A stretch of 64,000 nt of DNA from Siphonobacter aquaeclarae (GTDB lineage Bacteria; Bacteroidota; Bacteroidia; Cytophagales; Spirosomataceae): positions 299,997 to 363,996 of the forward strand of contig NZ_FNGS01000003.1 in NCBI RefSeq assembly GCF_900103285.1, given 5' to 3'. Numbering within the stretch: position 1 is the first letter of the stretch; every line of letters starts with the position of its first letter. A program made the position numbers and the translations under genes. The notes under the pieces were generated by a model. The model was given only the letters and a program-made list of their open reading frames with translations, made no database searches and had not been told where the DNA came from. Below are positions 7,492-15,526 of this stretch, piece after piece.

Positions 7492-8252
7492 TGAACCGAG
7501 AACATCGACGGAAAATTATCGGCCACAACAGTACCCGCCGCCGGGCTGTGGATCGTGCTGAGGTCTTTGAGTTTCAGCAGCGTTTTTCCGTTGAAGAGCT
7601 TTTGGAGATCGGCGGTAATACCGACAGACGGCGTAGCCGACGCCGTGACGGTCGCTGCTTTCGCGAGCGGCAGCGTCACCTGACGGAGGTTATTGGCCGT
7701 CGTGCCTGTCATTCCGCCGAAACCGCCGATATGGTACATGTATTTCCGCTGCCCGGCCGAATTGAGATCGACAACGGGAGAGGTTCCCTCCAGTTTCAGA
7801 AAAACATACCCGGTATTCCAGGCCCAGTACATGCTGTCGTCTCCGTACGAAGCCTCGTCGAGTACGCCCTTCCGTTCGGAAACGGGGGAGACGCTCCGGG
7901 CGCTGTCGACACCGATGGTAAAGGTCACCGACGAATACGATCCGAAGGGTACCTGCTCCACAATTGCCTTGCGGGAAAGCGAATCAGCCTGGCGGATCAG
8001 AAAGTACTGTCCGGGGAAGGATACCGTTGAGCCATCGTCTTTTTTGAGGCGGATGTTGCTGATGAAGTAATTGAGCGTACTCACGGTGAAGGCTTCTCCG
8101 GCGGCGTTGGTATACTGTCCGGTTTCGAGTACCAGCGGCTGGCTGCCTACCTTGTTGGTGAAGGCGAGGGTCAGTTTTCCGGCCGTGGGATCGTCTTTCG
8201 AACACGAAACCAGCGAAACAACGGCGAGCAGGCAAAAGGCTAAGTATCTCAT
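7488..8252 (-). CDS. MbnP-family copper-associated lipoprotein
   Basis: A 254-residue lipoprotein (lipobox LVSC, C17; start at 8252 chosen for the signal peptide). It carries the MbnP hallmarks LNYFISNIRL, VTFTIGVD and MYWAWNTGYVFLKLEG, followed by YMYHIGGFGG. In characterised MbnP a Trp is converted to kynurenine by the di-heme enzyme MbnH and the protein binds copper; W143 or W145 in MYWAWNTGY are candidates. It lies between two di-heme peroxidase genes on the same strand, 13 nt after the first and overlapping the second by 4 nt, a strong sign of a shared function. Confidence 0.85.
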   Translation of the reverse strand: MRYLAFCLLAVVSLVSCSKDDPTAGKLTLAFTNKVGSQPLVLETGQYTNAAGEAFTVSTLNYFISNIRLKKDDGSTVSFPGQYFLIRQADSLSRKAIVEQVPFGSYSSVTFTIGVDSARSVSPVSERKGVLDEASYGDDSMYWAWNTGYVFLKLEGTSPVVDLNSAGQRKYMYHIGGFGGMTGTTANNLRQVTLPLAKAATVTASATPSVGITADLQKLFNGKTLLKLKDLSTIHSPAAGTVVADNFPSMFSVQ

Positions 8253-8265
8253 GGCATGGCAGGTA

Positions 8266-9360
8266 TTAGCGGACCGGGAAGCCGTCGGGTTCAGCAAAAC
8301 GCTTATCCTGCAGGAATTCCGTATCGGTCAGGGTATTGAGAAAGGCGATGATTTTTCGTTTTTCGTCAGCTGTCATGGGTATTCCCAACCGGCCGCCCTG
8401 CTTGAGGAGTGGGTCAAGATTGGGCGTATCCTGAACGCCGGCGTCGTAGTAATCAAGTACTTCCTGAAGCTTGGTAAAACGCCCGTCGTGCATATAAGGC
8501 AGGCTTTCGGCGATATTCCGCAGGGTTGGCACCTTGAATTTATACCGGTCCGTTTCCAGCTGGGTGACGAAATACCGGCCATAGTCGACCACCACCTGAA
8601 GCGTAGGCTTTCCGTCTACATACACGACTTTGGTCCGCTCGAATTTGGAGAGGCCGTTGTTCCGGAAGCTGCCGTCGGTAAAAAGCTCTCCGGCGTGGCA
8701 GGTTTTGCATCCCTTTGATTCGAAGAGTTTCATGCCATCAAGTTCGTCGGTTGTCAGCGTGACATTTCCTTCTTTCCGGACATACTTGTCGTATTTCGAA
8801 TTGGCCGATACCAGCGAAAGCACGAACTGCGTAATGGCTTTCAGCATTTTATCGGACGTGATTTCTTCTGAACCGAATGCCGCTTTGAACAACGGCGGGT
8901 AGCCTTTTGTCTTCCGGAGTTTCTGAACGACGTTGTCGAGCTTGTCATCCATTTCATCCGGATGTTGTATCGGGACAATAGGCTGCTGGTAGAGATCGGT
9001 CACCGCGCCGTCCCACATGTAGTGCTTTTCCCAGGCCAGGTTTTGCAGGGAAAGGGAATTCCGCAGTCCGATGCGGTTTTCAATGCCGTGGCTGAGGTCG
9101 TGCAGGTGGTGCGTAAAGGCAAAGTACTGGCGGTGGCATTCTCCGCAGGCGATGGTACTGTCACGCGAGAGGATTCCGTCGTAAAAAAGCCGCTTGCCCA
9201 GATCAAAACCGGCTTGCGTCACCGGATTCGAGGCTACCGGATATTCAGGTTGCGGAAAATTGGCCGGGACATAAAAGAAGGGTTTCGTCTCAGGCGAATC
9301 TTTTCCCGGGGAACAGGAAAGCAATCCCAGAAAGAAAAGTGCTGTGGCGAGGTTCTTCAT
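8266..9360 (-). CDS. Di-heme cytochrome c peroxidase-like lipoprotein, first gene of the MbnP operon
   Basis: A 364-residue protein with lipobox LLSC (C16). Heme sites are CGECH (72-76) and CKTCH (218-222). It resembles the second peroxidase (NSLSLQNLAW, LPYMHDGRFTKLQEV) but is about 47 residues longer, with an extra segment around residues 240-260 (VVYVDGKPTLQVVVDYGRYF). The start at 9360 gives a proper lipoprotein signal; a longer reading frame upstream has no signal and is rejected. It opens the minus-strand operon peroxidase - MbnP - peroxidase. The two paralogues may act in sequence on MbnP, or only one may be its MbnH (inference). Confidence 0.88.
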   Translation of the reverse strand: MKNLATALFFLGLLSCSPGKDSPETKPFFYVPANFPQPEYPVASNPVTQAGFDLGKRLFYDGILSRDSTIACGECHRQYFAFTHHLHDLSHGIENRIGLRNSLSLQNLAWEKHYMWDGAVTDLYQQPIVPIQHPDEMDDKLDNVVQKLRKTKGYPPLFKAAFGSEEITSDKMLKAITQFVLSLVSANSKYDKYVRKEGNVTLTTDELDGMKLFESKGCKTCHAGELFTDGSFRNNGLSKFERTKVVYVDGKPTLQVVVDYGRYFVTQLETDRYKFKVPTLRNIAESLPYMHDGRFTKLQEVLDYYDAGVQDTPNLDPLLKQGGRLGIPMTADEKRKIIAFLNTLTDTEFLQDKRFAEPDGFPVR

Positions 9361-9440
9361 GTGGCAACCGTTTGACGACGAAAGTAACGAAATCCGGAGG
9401 CCCCTTCGTGCAGAACAAGGCTGGAAATCCTTCCGGCCGC

Positions 9441-10307
9441 TTACGGAAGCGCAACCCTGTGCCGGTGCGGCAATGCCTCCAGCTCTCTGAGAATGAGTGG
9501 TTTGATGAAAGGCCGGGCCGTCCACATAATGCCATGCCTTTGCCCGGCGAGGTAGAGTACATTGACTTCCGGCGCGTTGGTCAGTTGCCGCGCCGCCCAC
9601 AGCGGGTTATCGGGATAGAGCAGGCGGTCTTCCAGCCCGTGTACCATCGTGACGGGTATCCGGATGCGGTCCCAGAGGGGTACCATCGCTTCGAGATGGG
9701 GGCGGTGGTTTTGCTTTTCGTCGTCCGCAACGTGAATAAAACCGGGGATCAGCGACGAAAGTACCGGCACAATTTTCGACAGCCCGTAGATCTTCTCCGC
9801 ACCCGGCCGGTAGGAGCCGCAGGTAAGCAATAAACGATCGAAGTAACCGGGGTGGTCCATCGCAAGGCGCACGGCGACGGTCGCGCCATAGGAAGTGCCC
9901 AGCAAAAGCGTAGGCCGTTCGTCTCTCGTTTGCCGGAGCATGAGCGACAGTACCTCCGACTGCCGGGAGATGAATTTTTCGCCCCAGCCATAGTCCGATT
10001 CGCCGTAGCCGGGCCGGTCAGGCGCGATGAGCTGCGTACCCCGCTGAATATCCGGATCGGACAGGTAGTACCGCAGGCCTTCCAGCGAGCTGGGCGACCC
10101 GTGGATGAGGATCATTTTCCGGGGAAGGGTATCCGCGCCGATTTTAAGGTAGCGGATTGTCCGGCCGAGGGTATCGTAGTAAACGACTTTGACCGGCACA
10201 CCCCTGCTCGTCAGGTCTTTCCGTATCTCTTTTCGGGAGAAACGCCGGTGCTCGAAGCATCCGGAACACAGCAGCAGGACGACGAACGGAAGGAAGTAGC
10301 GAAGCAC
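9441..10307 (-). CDS. Alpha/beta-hydrolase lipoprotein
   Basis: A 288-residue alpha/beta-hydrolase. The GTG at 10307 is chosen because it gives a compact lipoprotein signal (VVLLLCSGC, C17) and lies just below a TAnnTTTG promoter element; a GTG at 10346 would overlap that promoter. The oxyanion region IHGSPSS, nucleophile elbow GTSYG (S139), acid in HGLED (D227) and histidine in GQRHG (H258) form a full catalytic set. The protein is probably anchored on the periplasmic side. The substrate is unknown. It follows the minus-strand sugar-isomerase gene but is separated from it by an inverted repeat with the promoter. Confidence 0.85.
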   Translation of the reverse strand: MLRYFLPFVVLLLCSGCFEHRRFSRKEIRKDLTSRGVPVKVVYYDTLGRTIRYLKIGADTLPRKMILIHGSPSSLEGLRYYLSDPDIQRGTQLIAPDRPGYGESDYGWGEKFISRQSEVLSLMLRQTRDERPTLLLGTSYGATVAVRLAMDHPGYFDRLLLTCGSYRPGAEKIYGLSKIVPVLSSLIPGFIHVADDEKQNHRPHLEAMVPLWDRIRIPVTMVHGLEDRLLYPDNPLWAARQLTNAPEVNVLYLAGQRHGIMWTARPFIKPLILRELEALPHRHRVALP

Positions 10308-10324
10308 GGAACGGGCCAGGATTA

Positions 10325-10354
10325 GGACAAAGGTAAGCGAACTCACCTTTGTCC
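10325..10354 (-). promoter_or_regulatory. Inverted repeat overlapping a TAnnTTTG promoter
   Basis: GGACAAAGGT (10325-10334) and ACCTTTGTCC (10345-10354) are perfect inverted copies with a 10-nt spacer. On the minus strand the left arm contains most of TACCTTTG (10335-10328), a consensus -7 element about 20 nt before the hydrolase GTG at 10307. An operator is more likely than a terminator because no T-run follows on the minus strand. Confidence 0.55.
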
Positions 10355-10378
10355 GTCCTTCCCCGAAAGAAAAGAAAA

Positions 10379-11260
10379 TCAGAAATGTTCGGCGATTTTC
10401 CGGCGGACGAAGTTGACGCTCCGCTCCAGTTGCGCCATGCCTTCCACGCCGTCTTCGATGCTGATCCAGCTGTCGAAACCGACACGTTTCAGCTCGCTGA
10501 AAATAGCGTCGTAATCGTTCAACCCCTTGCCGATTTCGCCGTGGCTGAGGCGTTTGGCGTATCCGGCGGCGCCGCCTTCTTCCCGGCGCAGGTCTTCGAT
10601 GGTACCTTCGAGGAGGTAGCGGTCGCTCGCGTGCATCGTCACCACCCGATCCGACACGCGGTAGAGCAGGTCGAGGGGGTCTTCACCGGCGAGGTAGGTA
10701 TTGCTGGGGTCGTAGTTGACGCCGAAGTTGGGATGGTGAATCCGGTCGACCAGCTGGCAGAATACATCTGCTTTCTGCGCAAATTCCGGGTATTCCCAGA
10801 AATCATCCTTGTAGTGATTTTCGAGGATGAGGGTGATACCCCGCTCCTGCGCATAGGGCAGGCAGGCTTCGATGCATTCGGCGGCGAGAGCTACGCCTTC
10901 ATCGGGCGTCAGCTCCGGCCGGCGCTGCCCGGACAGTACCCGGCAGTAGGAGCCGCCGAGGGCATGGGTCATGTCGATCCAGCGCTTCTGTTTCGCGATT
11001 TCCTGTGCCCGGAAGGCCGGGTCCGGGTGGGTGAAGTCAGGCGAGCAGCACATCATCGGGATGACCTTCCCGAGGTCTTCAACCTGTTTGCGGAAGACGG
11101 GCCAGTTGGCTTCGTCGGCCATTTCCAGAAATCCGGCATACCATTCAAGACCGTCGATGTCGAGGCGGCAGGCCATGTCAATCCACTCCGAAAGACGCAT
11201 GGTTCCGTCTTTGCAGAGTTCTTTCATAAACGCTTTGGGAAATACGGCTAAGCGAGGCAT
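10379..11260 (-). CDS. Sugar phosphate isomerase/epimerase-family TIM-barrel protein
   Basis: A 293-residue cytoplasmic protein of the AP-endonuclease-2/xylose-isomerase-like TIM barrel family. Likely metal ligands lie in LILENHYKDD (Glu), NYDPSN (Asp), VTMHASD (His) and WISIEDG (Glu), in the usual order on successive strands. Start at 11260 gives MPRLAVFPKAF, the first barrel strand; upstream sequence belongs to the SDR end. It is 19 nt downstream of a short-chain dehydrogenase on the same strand, so the two probably act in one sugar or polyol pathway (inference). The substrate cannot be assigned. Confidence 0.85.
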   Translation of the reverse strand: MPRLAVFPKAFMKELCKDGTMRLSEWIDMACRLDIDGLEWYAGFLEMADEANWPVFRKQVEDLGKVIPMMCCSPDFTHPDPAFRAQEIAKQKRWIDMTHALGGSYCRVLSGQRRPELTPDEGVALAAECIEACLPYAQERGITLILENHYKDDFWEYPEFAQKADVFCQLVDRIHHPNFGVNYDPSNTYLAGEDPLDLLYRVSDRVVTMHASDRYLLEGTIEDLRREEGGAAGYAKRLSHGEIGKGLNDYDAIFSELKRVGFDSWISIEDGVEGMAQLERSVNFVRRKIAEHF

Positions 11261-11279
11261 AATACGAGGGGAAAGGAGA

Positions 11280-12056
11280 TTACTTTTTGGGTGGATTCCG
11301 GCCGATAACGGGGTATTGTTCGAGTTCGACAACCTGCCCGCTGACCGGGCCGCTTTCGTCGGCAAGCCAGTAGATAGCCGCAGCCGCGATTTCGGCAGGG
11401 TCCAGAATCCGGCGGGAGGGCGCATACTCCGGAGGCAGCAGCTCATACCAGTTGACCGGCATACCATGCTCCTGTTTGCGCTGGATTTCCTTTTCGGTGA
11501 GTACCCAGCCGGGGTTGATCTGGTTGACGCGGACGCCTTCTTCCCGGAAGAGCGCGTCGCCGAGGTTGCGGGTGAGGGTCATCAATGCGCCCTTCGAGAC
11601 CGAGTAGGCCAGCAGGTCCGGCTCTCCGCACCAGGCATTCACCGAGCCGATGTTGAGTACCGCACCGCGCCGCTCTTTCAGGTGCGGCAGCGCCTCCTGA
11701 ATCAGGAAAAAGGCGGAAAGGGTATTCACTTCCAGCATCTGCCGGAAAAAGGCCGGCGTAGTGGTATGGATGTTGGAAGACGCAACCCAGGCGGCATTGT
11801 TGACGACGGCGTCGAGCCGACCGAAGGTATCAAGCGCCGTCCGGACGAGCAGCGCGGGCGTAGCTTCATCCTGAAGGTCGGCGATGACGAGGACGGATTT
11901 GTCCGCGCCGAGTTCTTCGCGGACGGCTTCACCCCATTCTGTTTCAAGACCGTGGAGGACTACCCGGGCGCCTTCCTGCACGCAACGGCGTGCAATGGCT
12001 TTTCCGATACCGGTACAACTTCCGGTGACGAGGATGACTTTGTCGGCGAGCCGCAT
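11280..12056 (-). CDS. SDR-family oxidoreductase
   Basis: A 258-residue classical short-chain dehydrogenase. The NAD(P) motif TGSCTGIG is at residues 11-18, NNAAW at 86-90, and the catalytic S138, Y151 and K155 (YSVSK) are present. R34 to H35 after the second strand does not settle NAD versus NADP use. It is the first gene of a minus-strand pair with the TIM-barrel protein and starts 145 nt from the divergent aldose-epimerase gene, so the three may serve one carbohydrate pathway (inference). Confidence 0.92.
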   Translation of the reverse strand: MRLADKVILVTGSCTGIGKAIARRCVQEGARVVLHGLETEWGEAVREELGADKSVLVIADLQDEATPALLVRTALDTFGRLDAVVNNAAWVASSNIHTTTPAFFRQMLEVNTLSAFFLIQEALPHLKERRGAVLNIGSVNAWCGEPDLLAYSVSKGALMTLTRNLGDALFREEGVRVNQINPGWVLTEKEIQRKQEHGMPVNWYELLPPEYAPSRRILDPAEIAAAAIYWLADESGPVSGQVVELEQYPVIGRNPPKK

Positions 12057-12201
12057 AGGATCAGAGGGAAAGGCGATGATACCGGCCGGAGCCGGTTTTT
12101 CTTCCCCCGAAAACCGGGAAAAGAGGTATCAGAAATACGGCATTTCTGCCTGTATTGACTACTATTGCAGGGAATTTTACCGAAATAATCGTCCGTCAAC
12201 C

Positions 12202-13068
12202 ATGACACTTTCCATTGAAAATCAAGACATAAGAGCCTCTTTTCAAACAAAGGGCGCAGAGCTTACACACCTGACGGCCTTTGGCGCTGACCGGATGTGG
12301 AGCGGCGATCCGGCATTCTGGGGAAAGCACTCTCCGGTACTGTTTCCGATCGTCGGTGCCCTGCGGGACAATACCTATTTCTACGAAGGAAAAAGCTATT
12401 CGCTTGGCCGCCACGGCTTTGCCCGCGATAGGGAGTTTGCCGTCGTCAGCCAGACGGGTACAGAGGTCGTTTTCGGTCTGACGAGCGACGAAGAATCGAA
12501 GAAGGTATATCCCTTTGATTTCGACTTCCGCATCCGCTACACCCTTTCCGGCAATCGCCTGGAAGTAGCGTACTCCGTGCACAATACCGGTGGAGAAGTA
12601 ATGTGGTTTTCCGTAGGCGGCCACCCGGCGTTCGCGGTACCTGTTGCCGAAGGAACTTCCTACGAAGATTATTACCTGGAGTTTTCCGAAACAGAAGATT
12701 TCAACCGCTGGCCGCTGGCGGGTGACGGCCTGATTGGCGCGGCTACGGAGCCTGTCGCACTCGGAACCAACCGTATTCCGCTGACGAAAGAGCTGTTTTA
12801 CGGAGACGCGCTGGTTTTCAAACACCTGAAATCGACGTCAGTGACCCTGAAATCCGATAAAACGCCGCGTGCGCTGACGTTTGATTATGCCGGGTTTCCG
12901 TACCTCGGCATCTGGGCGGCGAAAAATGCGCCGTTTGTGTGCATTGAGCCGTGGTGCGGAATCGCCGATTCGTTCGATCACAACCAGCAGCTGACAGAAA
13001 AGGAAGGCATGAATCGCCTCGAAGCCGGGGAGGTATTCAGCCGGGTGTGGTCGGTGGCGCTGGGGTAG
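12202..13068 (+). CDS. Aldose 1-epimerase-family protein (galactose mutarotase fold)
   Basis: A 288-residue cytoplasmic protein of the LacX-like branch of the mutarotase superfamily. Family blocks are GKHSPVLFPIVGALRDN near the N terminus, RHGFARDREF, SVGGHPAFAVP with the likely catalytic His, and IEPWCGIADS near the C terminus. Such enzymes interconvert anomers of free hexoses or hexose 6-phosphates. The ATG at 12202 follows the SDR divergently. The first 30 residues (MTLSIENQDIRASF) agree with family starts. Just after it lies copy 2 of the TCTGTG inverted repeat. Confidence 0.9.
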   Translation: MTLSIENQDIRASFQTKGAELTHLTAFGADRMWSGDPAFWGKHSPVLFPIVGALRDNTYFYEGKSYSLGRHGFARDREFAVVSQTGTEVVFGLTSDEESKKVYPFDFDFRIRYTLSGNRLEVAYSVHNTGGEVMWFSVGGHPAFAVPVAEGTSYEDYYLEFSETEDFNRWPLAGDGLIGAATEPVALGTNRIPLTKELFYGDALVFKHLKSTSVTLKSDKTPRALTFDYAGFPYLGIWAAKNAPFVCIEPWCGIADSFDHNQQLTEKEGMNRLEAGEVFSRVWSVALG

Positions 13069-13072
13069 CAGA

Positions 13073-13167
13073 GGGCATGGGCAGAGGGCATGGAGCCCCC
13101 AAAGTCTGTGTCGTCTGTGAAGTCTGTGAGCTGATTATTTTCTCACAGACTTCACAGACGACACAGA
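13073..13167. repeat. TCTGTG-word inverted repeat, copy 2, with GGGCAT-word tail
   Basis: The arms 13105-13130 and 13142-13167 are perfectly complementary over 26 bp around an 11-nt AT-rich spacer; each has three TCTGTG (or CACAGA) words 9 bp apart. A G-rich run with repeated GGGCAT and GGGCAGAG words (13073-13095) lies beside it. It sits between two convergent genes and could act as a two-way terminator. Confidence 0.85.
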
Positions 13168-13174
13168 AACAAAA

Positions 13175-14215
13175 TTAACGGGCTGCCTGCCGGAGTTTCA
13201 GTTCCTTACCGGCAATGGCTTCCCAGGGGTACAGGTGGAAAGTCCGGTCGGTACTCATCGCCACAAAAAGCCCATGCGGAAAATCCTTGCCGAGCGGTAT
13301 GGATACCGTTTCAGAACCGTCGCTCTGTACGGCGCTGACGTCCACAATCTTCAGGCGGTTATGCGGCGCCTGCCGGTCGAATACGTGAAAGCGGTTCGCA
13401 CCCTGATCCGACACCAGGAGGTATCCCGTGCTATCTGTCAGTTCATAAAGAGAAATACCTTCGTGATCTTCTGAAAACTGATCCGTCGCAAAGAGCGCCA
13501 GTTCCCTGTCGCCCTTTGCGGGATCAGCATAGTATTTCCGCACGCCGACACCTTCGTCGGAATAGTATACATATCCCAGTTTGTCGTCCACCGCAATGGA
13601 CTCGATTTCCTTCTTGCCGCTATAGGTTCCGAACTTCCGGACGAGGGTCGCTTTGACCTGCCCGCTGCCGTTGTCGGCCAGCTCGTACTGCCAGAGGTAC
13701 CCGCCGGTGGTAGGACCGGTTTTCCGCCCGACAATAGCATAAATAACACCTTTCGGATTTTTATACAGCGAAATGCCCATCAAATCCCGGAATTCAGGCG
13801 CTGTTTCTCCGACAAAAACGTCTATTCCACCATTGTCGACCGGTTTCAGATCGGGCAGGGAATAGATCCGAAGTTTGTGGGTAATGCGTTCGGTGACGAC
13901 GGCGATGTCCGTCGGTTTTCCGTTCAGCGGCAGCCCGTATTCGATGTCGACGTTGTTGGGGCGTTGAAGGCCTTTGACCGTCTGTTTGATTTTACCAGAG
14001 AGATCAAAAGCATACAGTGCGCCGTCGGCATCCTTATCGGTTCCGAGAATGAGGCTTTGGGAAGCGTCCTGCGGGTTGATCCAGACCGCAGGGTCGTCCG
14101 AGTCATGGGCTACCGGCTCGGTCACGAACAGCGGCTTGACAGCCTGTTGGGAGACAGGAGCCTGGGACTGGCACGCGCCCAGCAACAGCAGGGCCGCGAG
14201 ATACGAATGTTTCAA
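13175..14215 (-). CDS. Beta-propeller phytase (3-phytase) lipoprotein
   Basis: A 346-residue lipoprotein (lipobox LLGAC, C15). The mature protein begins with HDSDDPAVWINPQD (around residues 38-50), the calcium-binding DDPAVW signature of beta-propeller phytases, followed by NNVDIEYG, ERITHKLRIYSLP, and the C-terminal DHEGISLY, LLVSDQGANRFHVFDR and FPHGLFVAMS blocks. These enzymes release phosphate from phytate in the periplasm or at the surface. It is the last gene of a minus-strand set with a TonB receptor and a beta-helix lipoprotein, fitting uptake and hydrolysis of inositol phosphates. Confidence 0.93.
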   Translation of the reverse strand: MKHSYLAALLLLGACQSQAPVSQQAVKPLFVTEPVAHDSDDPAVWINPQDASQSLILGTDKDADGALYAFDLSGKIKQTVKGLQRPNNVDIEYGLPLNGKPTDIAVVTERITHKLRIYSLPDLKPVDNGGIDVFVGETAPEFRDLMGISLYKNPKGVIYAIVGRKTGPTTGGYLWQYELADNGSGQVKATLVRKFGTYSGKKEIESIAVDDKLGYVYYSDEGVGVRKYYADPAKGDRELALFATDQFSEDHEGISLYELTDSTGYLLVSDQGANRFHVFDRQAPHNRLKIVDVSAVQSDGSETVSIPLGKDFPHGLFVAMSTDRTFHLYPWEAIAGKELKLRQAAR

Positions 14216-14245
14216 GGTAAGTGAAGTTAACGATTGGGGTGAAGG

Positions 14246-14272
14246 AAGGCGGCGGCCGCAGGCCGCCGCCTT
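14246..14272 (-). promoter_or_regulatory. GC-rich hairpin between the beta-helix and phytase genes
   Basis: AAGGCGGCGGCC (14246-14257) and GGCCGCCGCCTT (14261-14272) are perfect inverted copies with the loop GCA. On the coding (minus) strand no proper T-run follows, so it is more likely an mRNA-processing or stability element or a pause site 31 nt before the phytase ATG than a terminator. T5 follows it on the opposite strand. Confidence 0.55.
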
Positions 14273-14277
14273 TTTCC

Positions 14278-15522
14278 TTACTTGGTTCCGAAAGCGCCAA
14301 TGTAGTTAGCCGGCGCCGGTGATTTGTATACCGTTCCGTTGACGGTGAGGCCATCTGCAAACTGCCGGGTAAAGTCCGTTTTCCCTTTCGTCAGGGCCGG
14401 AGAGCCGGTTTGCAGGTGGAAGTCCCAGGAAGTACTGAACGTCGCGTTGGTTGTGGCGGTAGCGACAGGATAGTTCACGAATTTGGGATCATTGTCGCCC
14501 GCTTTCGTACCGATGACATCGTTCGTACCGGCGAGGATCTCGGCATTCGGCTGAAACTGGTCTACCGTTGTCTGATCGTTGCCAAAATACAGGTTGTTCG
14601 CCACCTTCGAGCGGTTATCTTCCGGCGCGCCTTTATCCCGCTTGATACCGTAGCGGTCGTTTGCCAGGAGGTTGTTATACAGGTCGGCACGAACGGTTTT
14701 TTCGAGCCAGATCGATCCGCCCTTGGTCGTCGGACGGCGCCAGCCGGCATTGACAATCGTGTTGTTGTAGGCGACGACGTAGGCCTGCGGACTGCGATCG
14801 CCGGAGTTCGACAACTTCAGCGCGTTCGTGTTCGGGCTGTACACCAGGTTGAACGCGACATCCGCCTGAACGCCTGATTTGATGTTGATGGCGTCACCGC
14901 CGGAGACGCCCGTCGTATAGATTGTGTTGTTGGAAAAAATTGCCTTGCCACCTTCGATGTAGAAGCCGTCTTCGTTGAAGTTACGGATGGTGCTGCCGGT
15001 TACGACGAGCTTTCCGTTGACGTTCGGGTAGTACAGCACCGGGACGTGTTCGCCGGCTGCTGCCTTGTAGAGACCGGCTTTGACAGAGGGAGATTCTTCC
15101 GTCGTTACTGCGCCGCCGTATTCCAGAACGGTGTTTTGGAGGATGACTTCGGCGCTGGTCGGTCCGGCGATCAGCCCGCCCCAAAGTGCTCCGAATTGGT
15201 TTTTGGCCGTCTTCCATTCGTCAGGAACCGTGAATTTGACGGGATTGGCCGTTGTTCCGAGGCTGTACAGGTTGCCTTTGATGACGATTTCCGGCTTGAC
15301 GATCGAGTCGGCGAGGAGTACCGTAACGCCTTCTTCGATGGTCAGGGTTTTGCCTTCATTGATCTGCAGGTGACCGGTCACTTTGTAGGTGTTGCCTTTT
15401 GTCCAGACGCCGTCTACAGCGCCGGTAACGTTGGTTGTCGTCGGCGCGGGCGTTGAGTTGTCGTCTTTTGAACAACTGATGAAAGCAGCGGCTACGAATG
15501 CAGCCAGGATCCATTTTTTCAT
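14278..15522 (-). CDS. Right-handed beta-helix-like surface lipoprotein, function unknown
   Basis: A 414-residue lipoprotein (lipobox FISC, C17; start 15522). After a low-complexity Thr/Pro linker it shows repeated short strands with Asn and Gly turns (EVILQNTVLEYGG, GSTIRNFNEDGFYIEGG, IFSNNTIYTTG, VVAYNNTIVNAG, ADLYNNLLANDRYG), the look of a parallel beta-helix as in pectin lyases and related carbohydrate-binding proteins. I see no catalytic motif. It starts 4 nt after the TonB receptor stop codon and precedes phytase, so it probably is an accessory surface protein of the same uptake system (inference). Confidence 0.7.
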   Translation of the reverse strand: MKKWILAAFVAAAFISCSKDDNSTPAPTTTNVTGAVDGVWTKGNTYKVTGHLQINEGKTLTIEEGVTVLLADSIVKPEIVIKGNLYSLGTTANPVKFTVPDEWKTAKNQFGALWGGLIAGPTSAEVILQNTVLEYGGAVTTEESPSVKAGLYKAAAGEHVPVLYYPNVNGKLVVTGSTIRNFNEDGFYIEGGKAIFSNNTIYTTGVSGGDAINIKSGVQADVAFNLVYSPNTNALKLSNSGDRSPQAYVVAYNNTIVNAGWRRPTTKGGSIWLEKTVRADLYNNLLANDRYGIKRDKGAPEDNRSKVANNLYFGNDQTTVDQFQPNAEILAGTNDVIGTKAGDNDPKFVNYPVATATTNATFSTSWDFHLQTGSPALTKGKTDFTRQFADGLTVNGTVYKSPAPANYIGAFGTK

Positions 15523-15526
15523 GGGA

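Noticed and set aside
8250-9600. 80-codon upstream extension of the first peroxidase gene
   Set aside because: The ATG at 9360 begins a good lipoprotein signal; the extension has no signal and runs into the neighbouring hydrolase gene.
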